This document shows positions 44,538 to 52,745 of a stretch of DNA of 64,000 bases, in pieces. The translations under genes were made by a program, and so were the position numbers. The notes below the pieces were generated by a model, which was given only the letters and a program-made list of their open reading frames with translations, did not search any database and was not told where the DNA came from. Numbering within the stretch: position 1 is the stretch's first letter; the number at the start of each line of letters is the position of its first letter. The DNA lies in contig NZ_STGE01000032.1 of the NCBI RefSeq assembly GCF_005222675.1, positions 186,001 to 250,000 on the forward strand, given 5' to 3'. The DNA comes from Mycolicibacterium sp. CR10. GTDB lineage: Bacteria > Actinomycetota > Actinomycetes > Mycobacteriales > Mycobacteriaceae.

Positions 44538-45278
44538 TCAGCGCGACGGGACGACGAAGCCCCAGGGCAGCTCGAGCCGGTGAGCGGCCAGCAGTTCGGC
44601 GTTGGACAGCACTTCGCCGATCGCCCCGTCGGCGACGATCACGCCGCCGTCCATCACGATGGCCCGATCGCACAGTTGCGCGGCGTACGGCAGATCATGG
44701 GTGACGATCAGCATGGTGGCCTCGAGACCCAAGAGCGTCTCGGCCAGTTCGCGCCGGGCCACCGGATCGAGGTTTGCCGAAGGCTCATCGAGCACGAGGA
44801 CATCGGGCTCACAGGCCAGTACGGTCGCCAGCGCGGCGCGGCGGCGTTGGCCACCGGACATGTGGGCGGGGCTGCGGGCGGCGAGCTCGGTCATCGACAC
44901 GGCCTCGAGGGCACGCGCGACCCTGGCTTCCAACTCGTCGCCGCGGACGCCGAAATTGGCCGGTCCAAAGGCGACATCCTGGGCCAGCGTCGGCATGAAC
45001 AACTGGTCGTCGGGGTCCTGGAATACCAACCCGACGCGCCGCCGGATATCACGAATGGTGCTGCGCGACAGTGCCGTTCCGCTGATCTCGACGGTCCCCT
45101 GCGATGCCGACAGCACGCCGTTGAGGTGCAGCATCAGCGTCGTCTTGCCCGCACCATTGGGGCCCAGCAGCGCGACGCGCTCTCCCGGTGCGACCTCGAG
45201 ATCGATGCCGGCCAAGGCGACTTGCCCGCCCGGATAGGCATACCGCAGATCCCTGACGCGCACCGCAGGCGTGGTCAC
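44538..45278 (-). CDS. cbiO: Cobalt ECF transporter ATPase CbiO
   Basis: 246 residues. ABC ATPase with Walker A GPNGAGKTT (Lys45), signature MSGGQRRRAALATVLA, Walker B VLVLDEPSANLDPVARRELA and H-loop LIVTHDLPYA. Energises cobalt (or nickel) uptake with CbiQ and CbiM. Last gene of the cassette; 22 nt after cbiQ. The stop codon abuts an inverted-repeat element. Confidence 0.95.
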   Translation of the reverse strand: MTTPAVRVRDLRYAYPGGQVALAGIDLEVAPGERVALLGPNGAGKTTLMLHLNGVLSASQGTVEISGTALSRSTIRDIRRRVGLVFQDPDDQLFMPTLAQDVAFGPANFGVRGDELEARVARALEAVSMTELAARSPAHMSGGQRRRAALATVLACEPDVLVLDEPSANLDPVARRELAETLLGLEATMLIVTHDLPYAAQLCDRAIVMDGGVIVADGAIGEVLSNAELLAAHRLELPWGFVVPSR

Positions 45279-45300
45279 TGCAGCCCTCTGCCCTTCGCGC

Positions 45301-46080
45301 TCATCGCGCCACCAAGGCGCTGATCGACACCATCACCGCAGCCGATGCCGGCAGCAGGGCGAAGAACCACTGCCTCGTCGATGCCGGCGCCGTGCATCCG
45401 GCGCCGACGGCTAATTGCGGGACCTGCCCGTCGAAACCGCGGGAGAGCATCGCGAGGTACACCCGCTCGCCCCGTTCGTAGGAGCGCAGGAACAGCGAGC
45501 CGACACTTTTCGCGGTCGCACCGACCTGGTGCAGCATCCGCGGTGAGTCACCGCGCGAGATGCGCGCCATCCGCATCCGCCGTGCTTCGGCCGCGAGAAC
45601 GTCGACGTAGCGGATCATCAACGTCAGCATCGACACGATCAGTCCCGGCACGCGCAACCGGCTCAGCGCCACCGGCAGTTCCCGCGCCGTCGTGGTCGCC
45701 GCGACGGTCAGCGACGCGGCGACGCCGAGCGTGCCCTTGATCACGATCCCCCACGCCGCATAGAGCCCACTGACCGACAGGTGCACACCCGCGACGGTCA
45801 CACGCTCACCGCCCTCGGCGAACGGCAGCAGCACTGCCAACACGATGAAGGGTGCCTCGATCAGCATGCGGGGCAGAATCCAGCGCAGCGGAATCCGCGC
45901 GACCCGCCAGACAGCGAGCAGGATCAGTGCGTAGATTCCGAAGGGCCAGAACAACTCCCGGGGTGTGGCGACGACCGCGAGGACGAATACCACCAGACAG
46001 ACGATCTTGACCTCCGCCGGCAGGCGGTGCACGGGGGACTCCCCGTCACGGTAGAGCGGATGCGCGTGCCCGCTGCCCAC
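45301..46080 (-). CDS. cbiQ: Cobalt ECF transporter transmembrane protein CbiQ
   Basis: 259 residues. Five to six predicted helices and the coupling-helix region ARRMRMARISRGDSPRMLHQ with the Ala-Arg motif of ECF T proteins; start GHAHPLYRDGESPVHRLPAEVK is typical of CbiQ. Connects the substrate subunit CbiM to the ATPase CbiO. Lies 2 nt after the PDGLE gene. Confidence 0.94.
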   Translation of the reverse strand: MGSGHAHPLYRDGESPVHRLPAEVKIVCLVVFVLAVVATPRELFWPFGIYALILLAVWRVARIPLRWILPRMLIEAPFIVLAVLLPFAEGGERVTVAGVHLSVSGLYAAWGIVIKGTLGVAASLTVAATTTARELPVALSRLRVPGLIVSMLTLMIRYVDVLAAEARRMRMARISRGDSPRMLHQVGATAKSVGSLFLRSYERGERVYLAMLSRGFDGQVPQLAVGAGCTAPASTRQWFFALLPASAAVMVSISALVAR

Positions 46081-46082
46081 CG

Positions 46083-46451
46083 TCAGTCGCCGACTGTCGA
46101 CTTCGGCTTCGCCCGGGATCGCGAGATCAACCAGAACGCACCGCCGGCGACGAGGACAGTGACAATGACCCCGACGATCCCCGCCACACCACTGGTTGCC
46201 TCGTTGCCTTGGACCGCATAGTCGGCCAACGGCGAGCCCGCCATAGCGTGGTCATCGGCATGCTGGGCGATGCACTCCCCCCGCAACTCCTCGCCCGCAG
46301 CGGTTTCGACCACCTCGCACCCCTTGAGAGTTGCCGAATCGAGCCCGTCCGGGCTCGCACTCGCAAAGTAGGACACCCCACCGGCGATCAGAAGAGTGAC
46401 CACGGCGAATCCGATCCAAAACCACCAGCGGCGGTGCGGCGCGTCGGTCAT
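46083..46451 (-). CDS. PDGLE domain protein (CbiN-like subunit)
   Basis: 122 residues with two membrane helices (FWIGFAVVTLLIAGGVSYF and GIVGVIVTVLVAGGAFWLI). The extracytoplasmic part begins ASPDGLDSATLKGCE, the PDGLE signature, and contains HADDHAMAGSPLADYAV. In cobalt ECF transporters this part replaces or complements CbiN. Start ATG overlaps the cbiM stop as ATGA. Confidence 0.9.
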   Translation of the reverse strand: MTDAPHRRWWFWIGFAVVTLLIAGGVSYFASASPDGLDSATLKGCEVVETAAGEELRGECIAQHADDHAMAGSPLADYAVQGNEATSGVAGIVGVIVTVLVAGGAFWLISRSRAKPKSTVGD

Positions 46452-47134
46452 GCCGTCACCAGCGTTCGCGCCGGGTTGGTCCGCAACAGATACACCAGGT
46501 CGGGCCGGGCTCTGACCACAGCCATCACCGTCAGCGCGGTGATGATGCCTTCACCGACGCCGATGAGGACGTGGGTGCCGAACATGTAGGCGGCGACGGT
46601 CCCCAGCGATGTCGACGACGCACCGCCGAGCGAGTACTCGAGGACGAAGCCCATCGCGGCGGACACCGTTCCGATGACCGCAGCGATGAAGGCGATCGCG
46701 CCCACGGCCGCGACCGGGACATCCTGGCGCCACCGGCGCGCGAGGCGGTACAGCAACACCGCCGTCGCATATCCGGCCGCGACGCCGATGACCGACATGT
46801 TGGTGATGTTGGTTCCGAGCGCCGATACGCCGCCGTCAGCGAAAAGGAGGGCCTGAACGATCAGGACAATGGCCACGCAGAGGGCGCCCGTGAAGGGGCC
46901 CACGAGGATGGCCGCGAGAGCGCCGCCGAGCAGGTGGCCGCTCACCCCCGGCAGGATGGGGAAGTTCACCATCTGCACGGCAAAGATGAACGCGGCGACG
47001 AGGCCGGCCAGCGGCACCGTCCGTTCGTCGAGTTCCTCCCGCGCCCGCCATGCGCAGATACCCAGCGCGGCGACGGCAATCACGCCGAACAACAGCGAGA
47101 TCGGCGCGTTGACGATGCCGTCGCTCATGTGCAT
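46448..47134 (-). CDS. cbiM: Cobalt ECF transporter substrate-binding protein CbiM
   Basis: About 228 residues. Membrane S component with six to seven helices; contains PILPGVSGHLLGGALAAILVG and FGTHVLIGVGEGIITAL. I set the start at the ATG of MHMSDG (47134), because in CbiM/NikM the N-terminal Met-His coordinates the metal. A GTG at 47155 lies 6 nt after a TACGCT box and would add seven residues before the Met-His. Followed by the PDGLE, cbiQ and cbiO genes. Confidence 0.9.
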   Translation of the reverse strand: MHMSDGIVNAPISLLFGVIAVAALGICAWRAREELDERTVPLAGLVAAFIFAVQMVNFPILPGVSGHLLGGALAAILVGPFTGALCVAIVLIVQALLFADGGVSALGTNITNMSVIGVAAGYATAVLLYRLARRWRQDVPVAAVGAIAFIAAVIGTVSAAMGFVLEYSLGGASSTSLGTVAAYMFGTHVLIGVGEGIITALTVMAVVRARPDLVYLLRTNPARTLVTA

Positions 47135-47161
47135 GGCGACGAGTTGAGAAGTCACCCCGCG

Positions 47162-47167
47162 AGCGTA
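47162..47167 (-). promoter_or_regulatory. -10 box for the cobalt uptake operon
   Basis: TACGCT on the minus strand; transcription would begin near 47155, at or just before the GTG, leaving a 21-nt leader to the ATG at 47134. Confidence 0.4.
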
Positions 47168-47182
47168 TTCCGATATCTGATC

Positions 47183-47202
47183 ATCTGTCTAGCTGATCAG
47201 AT
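47183..47202. promoter_or_regulatory. 20-nt motif, copy 2 (upstream of cbiM)
   Basis: ATCTGTCTAGCTGATCAGAT, 18/20 identical to the motif at 44324-44343. Additional TGATCA half-sites lie around it (47178-47183), and CATCTG/CAGATG form a wider inverted repeat. It starts 15 nt upstream of the TACGCT box of cbiM, an operator-like position for a metal-responsive repressor. Confidence 0.55.
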
Positions 47203-47235
47203 GAACAGTCGGCACCTGTCCGAACGGGCAGGGCG

Positions 47236-49707
47236 CTACGTGCGGATCCGCTCGCCGGAGGGGTCGTAGAGCGGACGCAGCGACACCGTGATCGGGTAGC
47301 GCGCTCCTCCCACGTCGACCTGGTAGTCGCCGCCGCGCACCCAGTCGGCATCGATCACCCCTCCGTCCGTCGCGCGCAGATAGGCCAGGCCCACACACGA
47401 CCCCGTCGCGCCACCCCAGGCCGCCGACGTCGCCTGACCGGCCACGGCACCGTCGCGCAGGATCAATTCGCCACCCCACAGCATCGGCTCGGGTGAGTCG
47501 ACCTTGAATCCGACCAGTTTTTTGCGCACTCCCTCGGCGCGCGCCTTCTCGACCGCGTCGCGGCCGAGGAACGGGATGTCGGTCTTGAGCTTGCACGCGA
47601 ACACCAGGCCGGCCTCCACCGGGTTCTCACTGGGTGTGAGCTCCCGGCCGAACGCCCGGTAACCCTTCTCCAACCGCAGCGACTCGATGGCGTAGTACCC
47701 GCCCCGCCCGACACCGTAGGGCTCGCCCGCGGCCAGTAAGTCCTCGTACACGCCGACGGCGAACTCGGCGGGCACGTAGAGCTCCCAGCCCAGCTCGCCG
47801 ACGTAGGTGATGCGGGTGGCGCGCACGGTGGCGTATCCGAGCGACAGTAGTCGACTGGTGCCGAACGGGAAGGCGCCGTCGGACAGGTCCGCAGAGGTCA
47901 GTGCCGACAACACTTCTCGCGATCTCGGACCCATCACCCCGAAGACCGCGTAGGCCGAGGTCACGTCGACGAGATTGACGTTCGCATCGGCGGGCAGGTG
48001 CTCACGGATCTGGGTACGAATGTGGTCCTTGTCGCGCTCGGTGGTGGCCGCGCTGCTGACGATCAGGTACTCGTCGACGGCGGTCCGGGTGACGGTGACA
48101 TCGGACTCGTAGGTGCCGCGTGCGTTGAGCATCCCGGTGTAGACCGACCTGCCGATCTCGACGCCGACGTCGGCGGTGCACAACCACTGCAGCGCGGCCT
48201 CGGCATCGCGGCCCACCAACAGGTATTTGGAGAACGACGTCTGGTCGAAGACCGTGACTCCGGTCCGCGTGCTGGCCTGTTCGGCGGCGGACCATTCCAG
48301 CCAGTTGGGTTTACCCCAGGTGTAGTCGATCACCGGCTCACTGCCCGCCGGGGCAAAGAAGTTGGCCCGCTCCCACCCCATCCTGCTGCCGAAGTTGGCG
48401 CCCGCAGCCGCCAGCAGGTGGTGCACCGGCGAGCGCCGAAACGGCCTGGCCGTCTTCATTTCCCGGTTGGGCCAGGGGATCTCGTAGTGAATGCCGAGAA
48501 CCTCGGCGACCCTGTCGTGTAGCCAGCGGTTGTTGCCGTTGAACGGCGCGAAGCGGCGGATGTCGACACCGGTCAGGTCGGTGGTCGGTGCGCCCTCGAC
48601 GATCGACTCGGCGAGCGCGCGTCCGGCCCCGCCCGCGGTGGCGATGCCCACCGAGTTGAATCCGGCCCCGACGAAGAAGTTCCGGCATTCGGGCGCCTCG
48701 CCGAGGACGAACTGGTTATCGGGCGTGAAGCTCTCGGGTCCGTTGTAGAACTTCTTGATCCCGGTCGACTCGAGTGCGGGAATACGCAGCAGCGCGCTAT
48801 TCATCAGGACCTCGAAATGTTCCCAGTCCTCGTCCAGCAGCTGGAATTCGAACGGGTACGGGATCGCGTCAGGCGACACCCACGGCTTGGCCTCGGGCTC
48901 GAACCCACCGATGACCAGACCGCCGACCTCCTCCTTGAAGTAGGTGTAGCCGTCGGGGTCGCGCAGGATCGGCAGGTCGGGATGGACGCCGTCGATGTCC
49001 TCGGTGACGACGTAGAAGTGTTCGGCAGAGTGCAGCGGAACGTTCGCGCCCACCATTGCGGCGAGCTGCTTGGCCCACTGCCCGCCACAGTTCACGACGA
49101 TCTCGGCTTCGATGTCACCGGCATCGGTGCGCACCCCGCGGACCGCGCCGCCGGCGGTGAGCACGTTGAGCACGCGCGTCTTCTCGACGATCCGGCACCC
49201 GCGATTGCGGGCGCCCTTGGCCAGCGCATAGGTCAGGTCGGTGGGATTGGCCTTACCGTCAGCAGGAAGCCAGATCGCGCCGACGAGATCGTCGACCCGC
49301 ATCACCGGGTAGTGCTCGTAAGCCTGTTCGGGAGTGAGCAGTTCGCAATCCAGATCGAACGCGGCCGCGGTGGCGGCCGTACGTCGCAGCTGGACCATCC
49401 GGTCCTCGGTGCGCGCGACGGTGACGCCCCCGCACTGCTTGTAGCCGGCCGAGAGCCCCGTCTCGTTCTCGAGCTCCGCATACAAGGCGGTGGAGTACTG
49501 CACCAGCCGGGTCATACCCTCGCTCGCCCTCAACTGCCCGACGAGACCCGCCGCATGCCAGGTGGTTCCGCAGGATAGCTGGCCCTGCTCGATCAGTACC
49601 ACGTCCGTGATGCCGAGCCTGGTCAGGTGATAGGCGACGCTGGTGCCGATCACCCCGCCGCCGACGATGACGACACGGGCGCGCTCCGGGAGCGACTTGG
49701 CTGCCAC
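47236..49707 (-). CDS. FAD-dependent dimethylglycine/sarcosine dehydrogenase-like protein with GcvT domain
   Basis: 823 residues. N-terminal DAO-type FAD domain (ARVVIVGGGVIGTSVAYHL, CGTTWHAAGLVGQLR with the flavin-linking region), an FAO middle domain, and a C-terminal GcvT aminomethyltransferase domain (about residues 425-810; ARGTYESDVTVTRTAVDEYL, LGWELYVPAEFAVGVYED). Such fusions oxidatively demethylate dimethylglycine or sarcosine and pass the one-carbon unit to tetrahydrofolate. Downstream of the choline-kinase-like gene (21-nt gap). Confidence 0.9.
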   Translation of the reverse strand: MAAKSLPERARVVIVGGGVIGTSVAYHLTRLGITDVVLIEQGQLSCGTTWHAAGLVGQLRASEGMTRLVQYSTALYAELENETGLSAGYKQCGGVTVARTEDRMVQLRRTAATAAAFDLDCELLTPEQAYEHYPVMRVDDLVGAIWLPADGKANPTDLTYALAKGARNRGCRIVEKTRVLNVLTAGGAVRGVRTDAGDIEAEIVVNCGGQWAKQLAAMVGANVPLHSAEHFYVVTEDIDGVHPDLPILRDPDGYTYFKEEVGGLVIGGFEPEAKPWVSPDAIPYPFEFQLLDEDWEHFEVLMNSALLRIPALESTGIKKFYNGPESFTPDNQFVLGEAPECRNFFVGAGFNSVGIATAGGAGRALAESIVEGAPTTDLTGVDIRRFAPFNGNNRWLHDRVAEVLGIHYEIPWPNREMKTARPFRRSPVHHLLAAAGANFGSRMGWERANFFAPAGSEPVIDYTWGKPNWLEWSAAEQASTRTGVTVFDQTSFSKYLLVGRDAEAALQWLCTADVGVEIGRSVYTGMLNARGTYESDVTVTRTAVDEYLIVSSAATTERDKDHIRTQIREHLPADANVNLVDVTSAYAVFGVMGPRSREVLSALTSADLSDGAFPFGTSRLLSLGYATVRATRITYVGELGWELYVPAEFAVGVYEDLLAAGEPYGVGRGGYYAIESLRLEKGYRAFGRELTPSENPVEAGLVFACKLKTDIPFLGRDAVEKARAEGVRKKLVGFKVDSPEPMLWGGELILRDGAVAGQATSAAWGGATGSCVGLAYLRATDGGVIDADWVRGGDYQVDVGGARYPITVSLRPLYDPSGERIRT

Positions 49708-49728
49708 TTGGTTTCCTCGCTTTCGGTT

Positions 49729-50652
49729 TCAGTCTGGGGCGGCGACATCGTCGAGCAGGCGGGCGAAGTGCGGATCTCTGAACTCGGCGACGGCAACTTC
49801 GTAGCGCTCCATCGCCCATTCCCAGAAGTCGTATTCGATTGCACTGGAACCACATTGAATGCATCCCCAGAGCGTCCAGCCGTACTTGGCGACGATCCCC
49901 TGCAGATGGGCCCTCGCCGTCTTGTGACGAAGAGGGCGCCCGTAGTAGCTGGTGACCAGTTCGTCGAGCTGATCGAGGGACAGCCCGCATTCGCTCCAGA
50001 TGTTGCCCAACTCGAAACACGGATCGTTGTTGCCGGCGTATTCGTAGTCGATCACCCACATCCGGTCACCGTCCTCGATGAAATTACCGGCGAGCAGATC
50101 GTTGTTGCAGGGCACGGTGGTCTGGTCGGTGGCCGTGAGAACCCGCTCGGCTGCGGCGAACGCGTCCGCATGGTCGAGATAGTCCGCGGGAATCCGGAAT
50201 CCGTGCTGCCGGGTGGTCTCGAGGTACGCAGGTTGACGTTCGAACATGTCGAACCGGCCCCGGAATCGCGGCCCCTGGTGCAGCTTCCGGCACACCCCGG
50301 CCACTTTGGCAATCACCCCGTCGCGCTGGAAGTCATTGTTGTTGAACGTCTTTCCGTCCAGATATCCGAGCAGCAACACCCCAAGATCCGGGCGATAATC
50401 GAGCACCGGCGCTCCGACGCCCGCCTGCTCGGCGGCTACGCTGTTGAAGTGTTCCTGATCCCTGTCGATGCCGAGCAGGTTGCGGCTGGTGTCGACGCAC
50501 CGCGCGACGTACACGTTGTCGGGCGTGGTGATCTTGACGTTGCGATTCGTCAGACCGCCGGACAGTTCCTCGAGTTGCCGCGGTCGACCGGCGAGCAGCG
50601 GAACCTGTTCGAACATGGCCTCAAGCTGTTCGTCGGTGAGCCGTGACGACAT
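49729..50652 (-). CDS. Choline/ethanolamine-kinase-like phosphotransferase
   Basis: 307 residues, APH/choline kinase fold. Shows GGLTNRNVKITTPDNVYVAR, the catalytic-loop VPCNNDLLAGNFIEDGDRMW and VIDYEYAGNNDPCFELGN. The usual HNDLxxxN loop here reads NNDLLAGN: the aspartate is kept and the histidine is replaced by asparagine. Likely phosphorylates a small amino alcohol; the neighbouring demethylase fits choline or ethanolamine metabolism. A palindrome lies 60 nt upstream. Confidence 0.82.
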   Translation of the reverse strand: MSSRLTDEQLEAMFEQVPLLAGRPRQLEELSGGLTNRNVKITTPDNVYVARCVDTSRNLLGIDRDQEHFNSVAAEQAGVGAPVLDYRPDLGVLLLGYLDGKTFNNNDFQRDGVIAKVAGVCRKLHQGPRFRGRFDMFERQPAYLETTRQHGFRIPADYLDHADAFAAAERVLTATDQTTVPCNNDLLAGNFIEDGDRMWVIDYEYAGNNDPCFELGNIWSECGLSLDQLDELVTSYYGRPLRHKTARAHLQGIVAKYGWTLWGCIQCGSSAIEYDFWEWAMERYEVAVAEFRDPHFARLLDDVAAPD

Positions 50653-50713
50653 CGGTGATCCTCAAAACGCGGCAGTGTGGTTGGCCCTCACTCTAAACCG
50701 GCTCCGGTCAAAG

Positions 50714-50721
50714 GTCTAGAC
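50714..50721. promoter_or_regulatory. Palindrome GTCTAGAC, candidate GntR-type operator
   Basis: Perfect 8-nt palindrome, preceded by CAAAG (50709-50713), about 60 nt upstream of the choline-kinase-like gene. The sequence CAAAGGT also begins the inverted repeat at 57092 upstream of glnA4. Two GntR-family regulators are encoded nearby. Confidence 0.35.
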
Positions 50722-50786
50722 TAATAAGACGCCAGGCACGCCGGCTGTCGCACCGGCGATCGTGCCCGCACTGTGGGGCGATCTGC

Positions 50787-51596
50787 TCAGCGACGCCCTC
50801 GACGGGCATCGCTGATCGGTTCGAGGCTCGCGCGGGACGTGATCCGGATCGTCGTCCGGTCCGAGCGGTGGTAGTCGCGGGAGAACTCGACGGCAACGCC
50901 GTTGTCGGCGAACGATGTTCGGACGATGAGCAGCAGCGGTCCCGCAACATCGACGCCCAGGATCTCCGCCTGCTCCGGCGTCGCACGAGTCGCCTCGATG
51001 CGTTCGTCGGCCGACTGCGGCGGCGCACCGTAGTCGCGCATGACCGCATAGAGCGAGCCCGTGAGGTTCATCGACAACAGGCCAGGAAACACCGCCGCGG
51101 GCAGGTACGCCTGCTCGAGAACGATCGGTTCGCCATTGGCCGTACGCACCCGCAGGATCTCGTGCACCTGGTCGGCTCGCCGCAGCCCCAACGCGCCGCC
51201 CACCTGCGAGTCCGGGCGGTGAGTGGTCGCGCGCAGCACGCGTGCCCCCGCCTCGACGTCGATCCTGCGCATCTGCTCGGTGAAGCCGGGAAGGCTCGCG
51301 TGGTCGAACTCGAAGCGGGGGGACGACACGAAATTGCCGCCGAAGCGGCCGCGGCGACGGTCGATCAGGCCTTTGCTTTCGAGTGAGCTCAGCGCCTGCC
51401 GCAGCGTCATCCGGCTGACACCCAACGAGGTGGCGATCTCCACCTCACTCGGCAACTTGTCCCCCGAGGCCACCTCACCGGAAACGATCAGCCCCTCCAA
51501 CCAGTGGCAGATGCGCGCATGGACGGGGAGGTCGGATGGGCCGACGAGGTCCGGACGACCCGCCAGCGGAGGCTCATCCACGCTCAAGACACGCAT
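50787..51596 (-). CDS. GntR-family regulator with UTRA domain
   Basis: 269 residues. N-terminal winged helix (LPSEVEIATSLGVSRMTLRQ; ALSSLESKGLIDRRRGRF) and a C-terminal UTRA ligand domain (EILRVRTANGEPIVLEQAYLP and ADNGVAVEFSRDYHRSDRT). HutC/FarR-type. Probably senses a pathway intermediate of the surrounding amine catabolism cluster. Begins 5 nt after the ArsR gene stop. Confidence 0.9.
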   Translation of the reverse strand: MRVLSVDEPPLAGRPDLVGPSDLPVHARICHWLEGLIVSGEVASGDKLPSEVEIATSLGVSRMTLRQALSSLESKGLIDRRRGRFGGNFVSSPRFEFDHASLPGFTEQMRRIDVEAGARVLRATTHRPDSQVGGALGLRRADQVHEILRVRTANGEPIVLEQAYLPAAVFPGLLSMNLTGSLYAVMRDYGAPPQSADERIEATRATPEQAEILGVDVAGPLLLIVRTSFADNGVAVEFSRDYHRSDRTTIRITSRASLEPISDARRGRR

Positions 51597-51601
51597 CGGC
51601 G

Positions 51602-51958
51602 TCAGTGGCGGGCCGAGTGGCCGTGCGGCTCGGTGTGCCGGGCGCCGATCCAGTGCAGCAGGTCGTGCACGATCTCGTCATCGAGTCGGTAGCTGACGGA
51701 GCGGCCGGTGCGGGTGCTCGTCACCCAACCCTGGGCGCGGAGCACTCGCAGCGCCTGTGACACGGCGTTCTCCGATCGACCAAGCGCCGCGGCGAGGTCA
51801 CTGACACAGATCCCCGGGGCCCGGTGCAGGCTGAGCAGGATCTCCAGGCGATGGGGGTCGGATACCAGGTCGAAGCGTTGCGCCCAGCCCGAGGTGTCGA
51901 CGTCGGACAATGCCGACGACGCCAGCTTCACCACCGACGGGTCCTCCACAGTTGCCAA
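51602..51958 (-). CDS. ArsR-family regulator with His-rich C-terminus
   Basis: 118 residues. Winged helix: DLVSDPHRLEILLSLHRAPG, VSDLAAALGRSENAVSQALR, VLRAQGWVTSTRTGRSVSYR. The last helix and tail (DDEIVHDLLHWIGARHTEPH and HSARH) carry Asp, Glu and five His residues in the position of the metal sites of NmtR/KmtR-type nickel/cobalt sensors. A metal sensor is therefore likely, and the cobalt uptake cassette 4.4 kb away is a candidate target (inference). Confidence 0.85.
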   Translation of the reverse strand: MATVEDPSVVKLASSALSDVDTSGWAQRFDLVSDPHRLEILLSLHRAPGICVSDLAAALGRSENAVSQALRVLRAQGWVTSTRTGRSVSYRLDDEIVHDLLHWIGARHTEPHGHSARH

Positions 51959-52011
51959 ATGTAGTCCTCGACGCGCCGCTCAGGACGTCCTCGACACGAT
52001 GCGGTGGGCAT

Positions 52012-52728
52012 TCAGTCCAGGAAGCCGTGCAGCAGCGCCGCCGAACCCCAGACATGCGCAGTCATCGTCTGCGCGGCGCTGTCCGCGTCCCCGGCCAAAA
52101 TCGCCATGACGATCGCCTCGTGCTGCTCATCGGAGTGCGCGATGTTCAGCGACAGCAGTGGGATCTGGTCGAGCATCTCGTTGATCCGCATCCGATTCTG
52201 GGCGACCAGCGGAACCACCGACGGGACGCCGGCCACCTCGGCGATAGCCAGGTGCAGCCGCGAATCCAGCCGCCGGTAATCCTCGCGAGGAGCGCCACGC
52301 ACGTCGGTGAGCCTGCTCCACAACGTTTCTCGCTCCGCGGCGGTCAGTGTCCGGGCCGCAGCCATCCGCGCCGCACCCACCTCCAGGATCTCGCGCAGGC
52401 GCAAGGCGTCGTCGATATCGGCCCGGCTGAACCCGATGCCTTCGGCGCTCGGCAGCGGAAGCTCGTCGGCCAGGAACGTCCCTCCGTAACGGCCCCGACG
52501 CGATACCAGGTAGCCGGCATCGGCGAGCGACTTGATGGCCTCCCGGACGGTGTCGCGACTGACACCGAGCCTGGTCGCCAGTTCGCGCTCCGGTGGCAGG
52601 GACTCGCCGGGCTCGAGCACCCCGAGTCGGATGGTCTCCAGCAGGCGACCCACGGTGTCCTCGAACGCATTGCCGAGCCGCACCGGACGTAGCAGTGCCT
52701 CGGACGTCGGATCCGGCTCGGAGGTCAT
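52012..52728 (-). CDS. FadR-type (FCD) GntR-family regulator
   Basis: About 238 residues. N-terminal winged helix (LPPERELATRLGVSRDTVRE; AIKSLADAGYLVSRRGRYGG) and FCD C-terminal helical domain with the metal/ligand residues (DSRLHLAIAEVAG; HSDEQHEAIVMAILAGDADS). Start ATG at 52728 chosen from homology; the longer frame upstream is a shadow of the SDR gene. Lies 17 nt after the SDR gene, so it is part of the glnA4-to-SDR run and probably its regulator. Confidence 0.9.
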   Translation of the reverse strand: MTSEPDPTSEALLRPVRLGNAFEDTVGRLLETIRLGVLEPGESLPPERELATRLGVSRDTVREAIKSLADAGYLVSRRGRYGGTFLADELPLPSAEGIGFSRADIDDALRLREILEVGAARMAAARTLTAAERETLWSRLTDVRGAPREDYRRLDSRLHLAIAEVAGVPSVVPLVAQNRMRINEMLDQIPLLSLNIAHSDEQHEAIVMAILAGDADSAAQTMTAHVWGSAALLHGFLD

Positions 52729-52745
52729 GGCAGTGACGTGACGAA

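Noticed and set aside
44383..44583. 66-codon plus-strand frame after the orphan promoter
   Set aside because: It runs through the repeat and antisense to cbiO and has no recognisable domain; reported only as a possible RNA region.
47135..47235. Cobalamin riboswitch before cbiM
   Set aside because: The gap is far shorter than the about 200 nt needed and shows no B12-box sequence.
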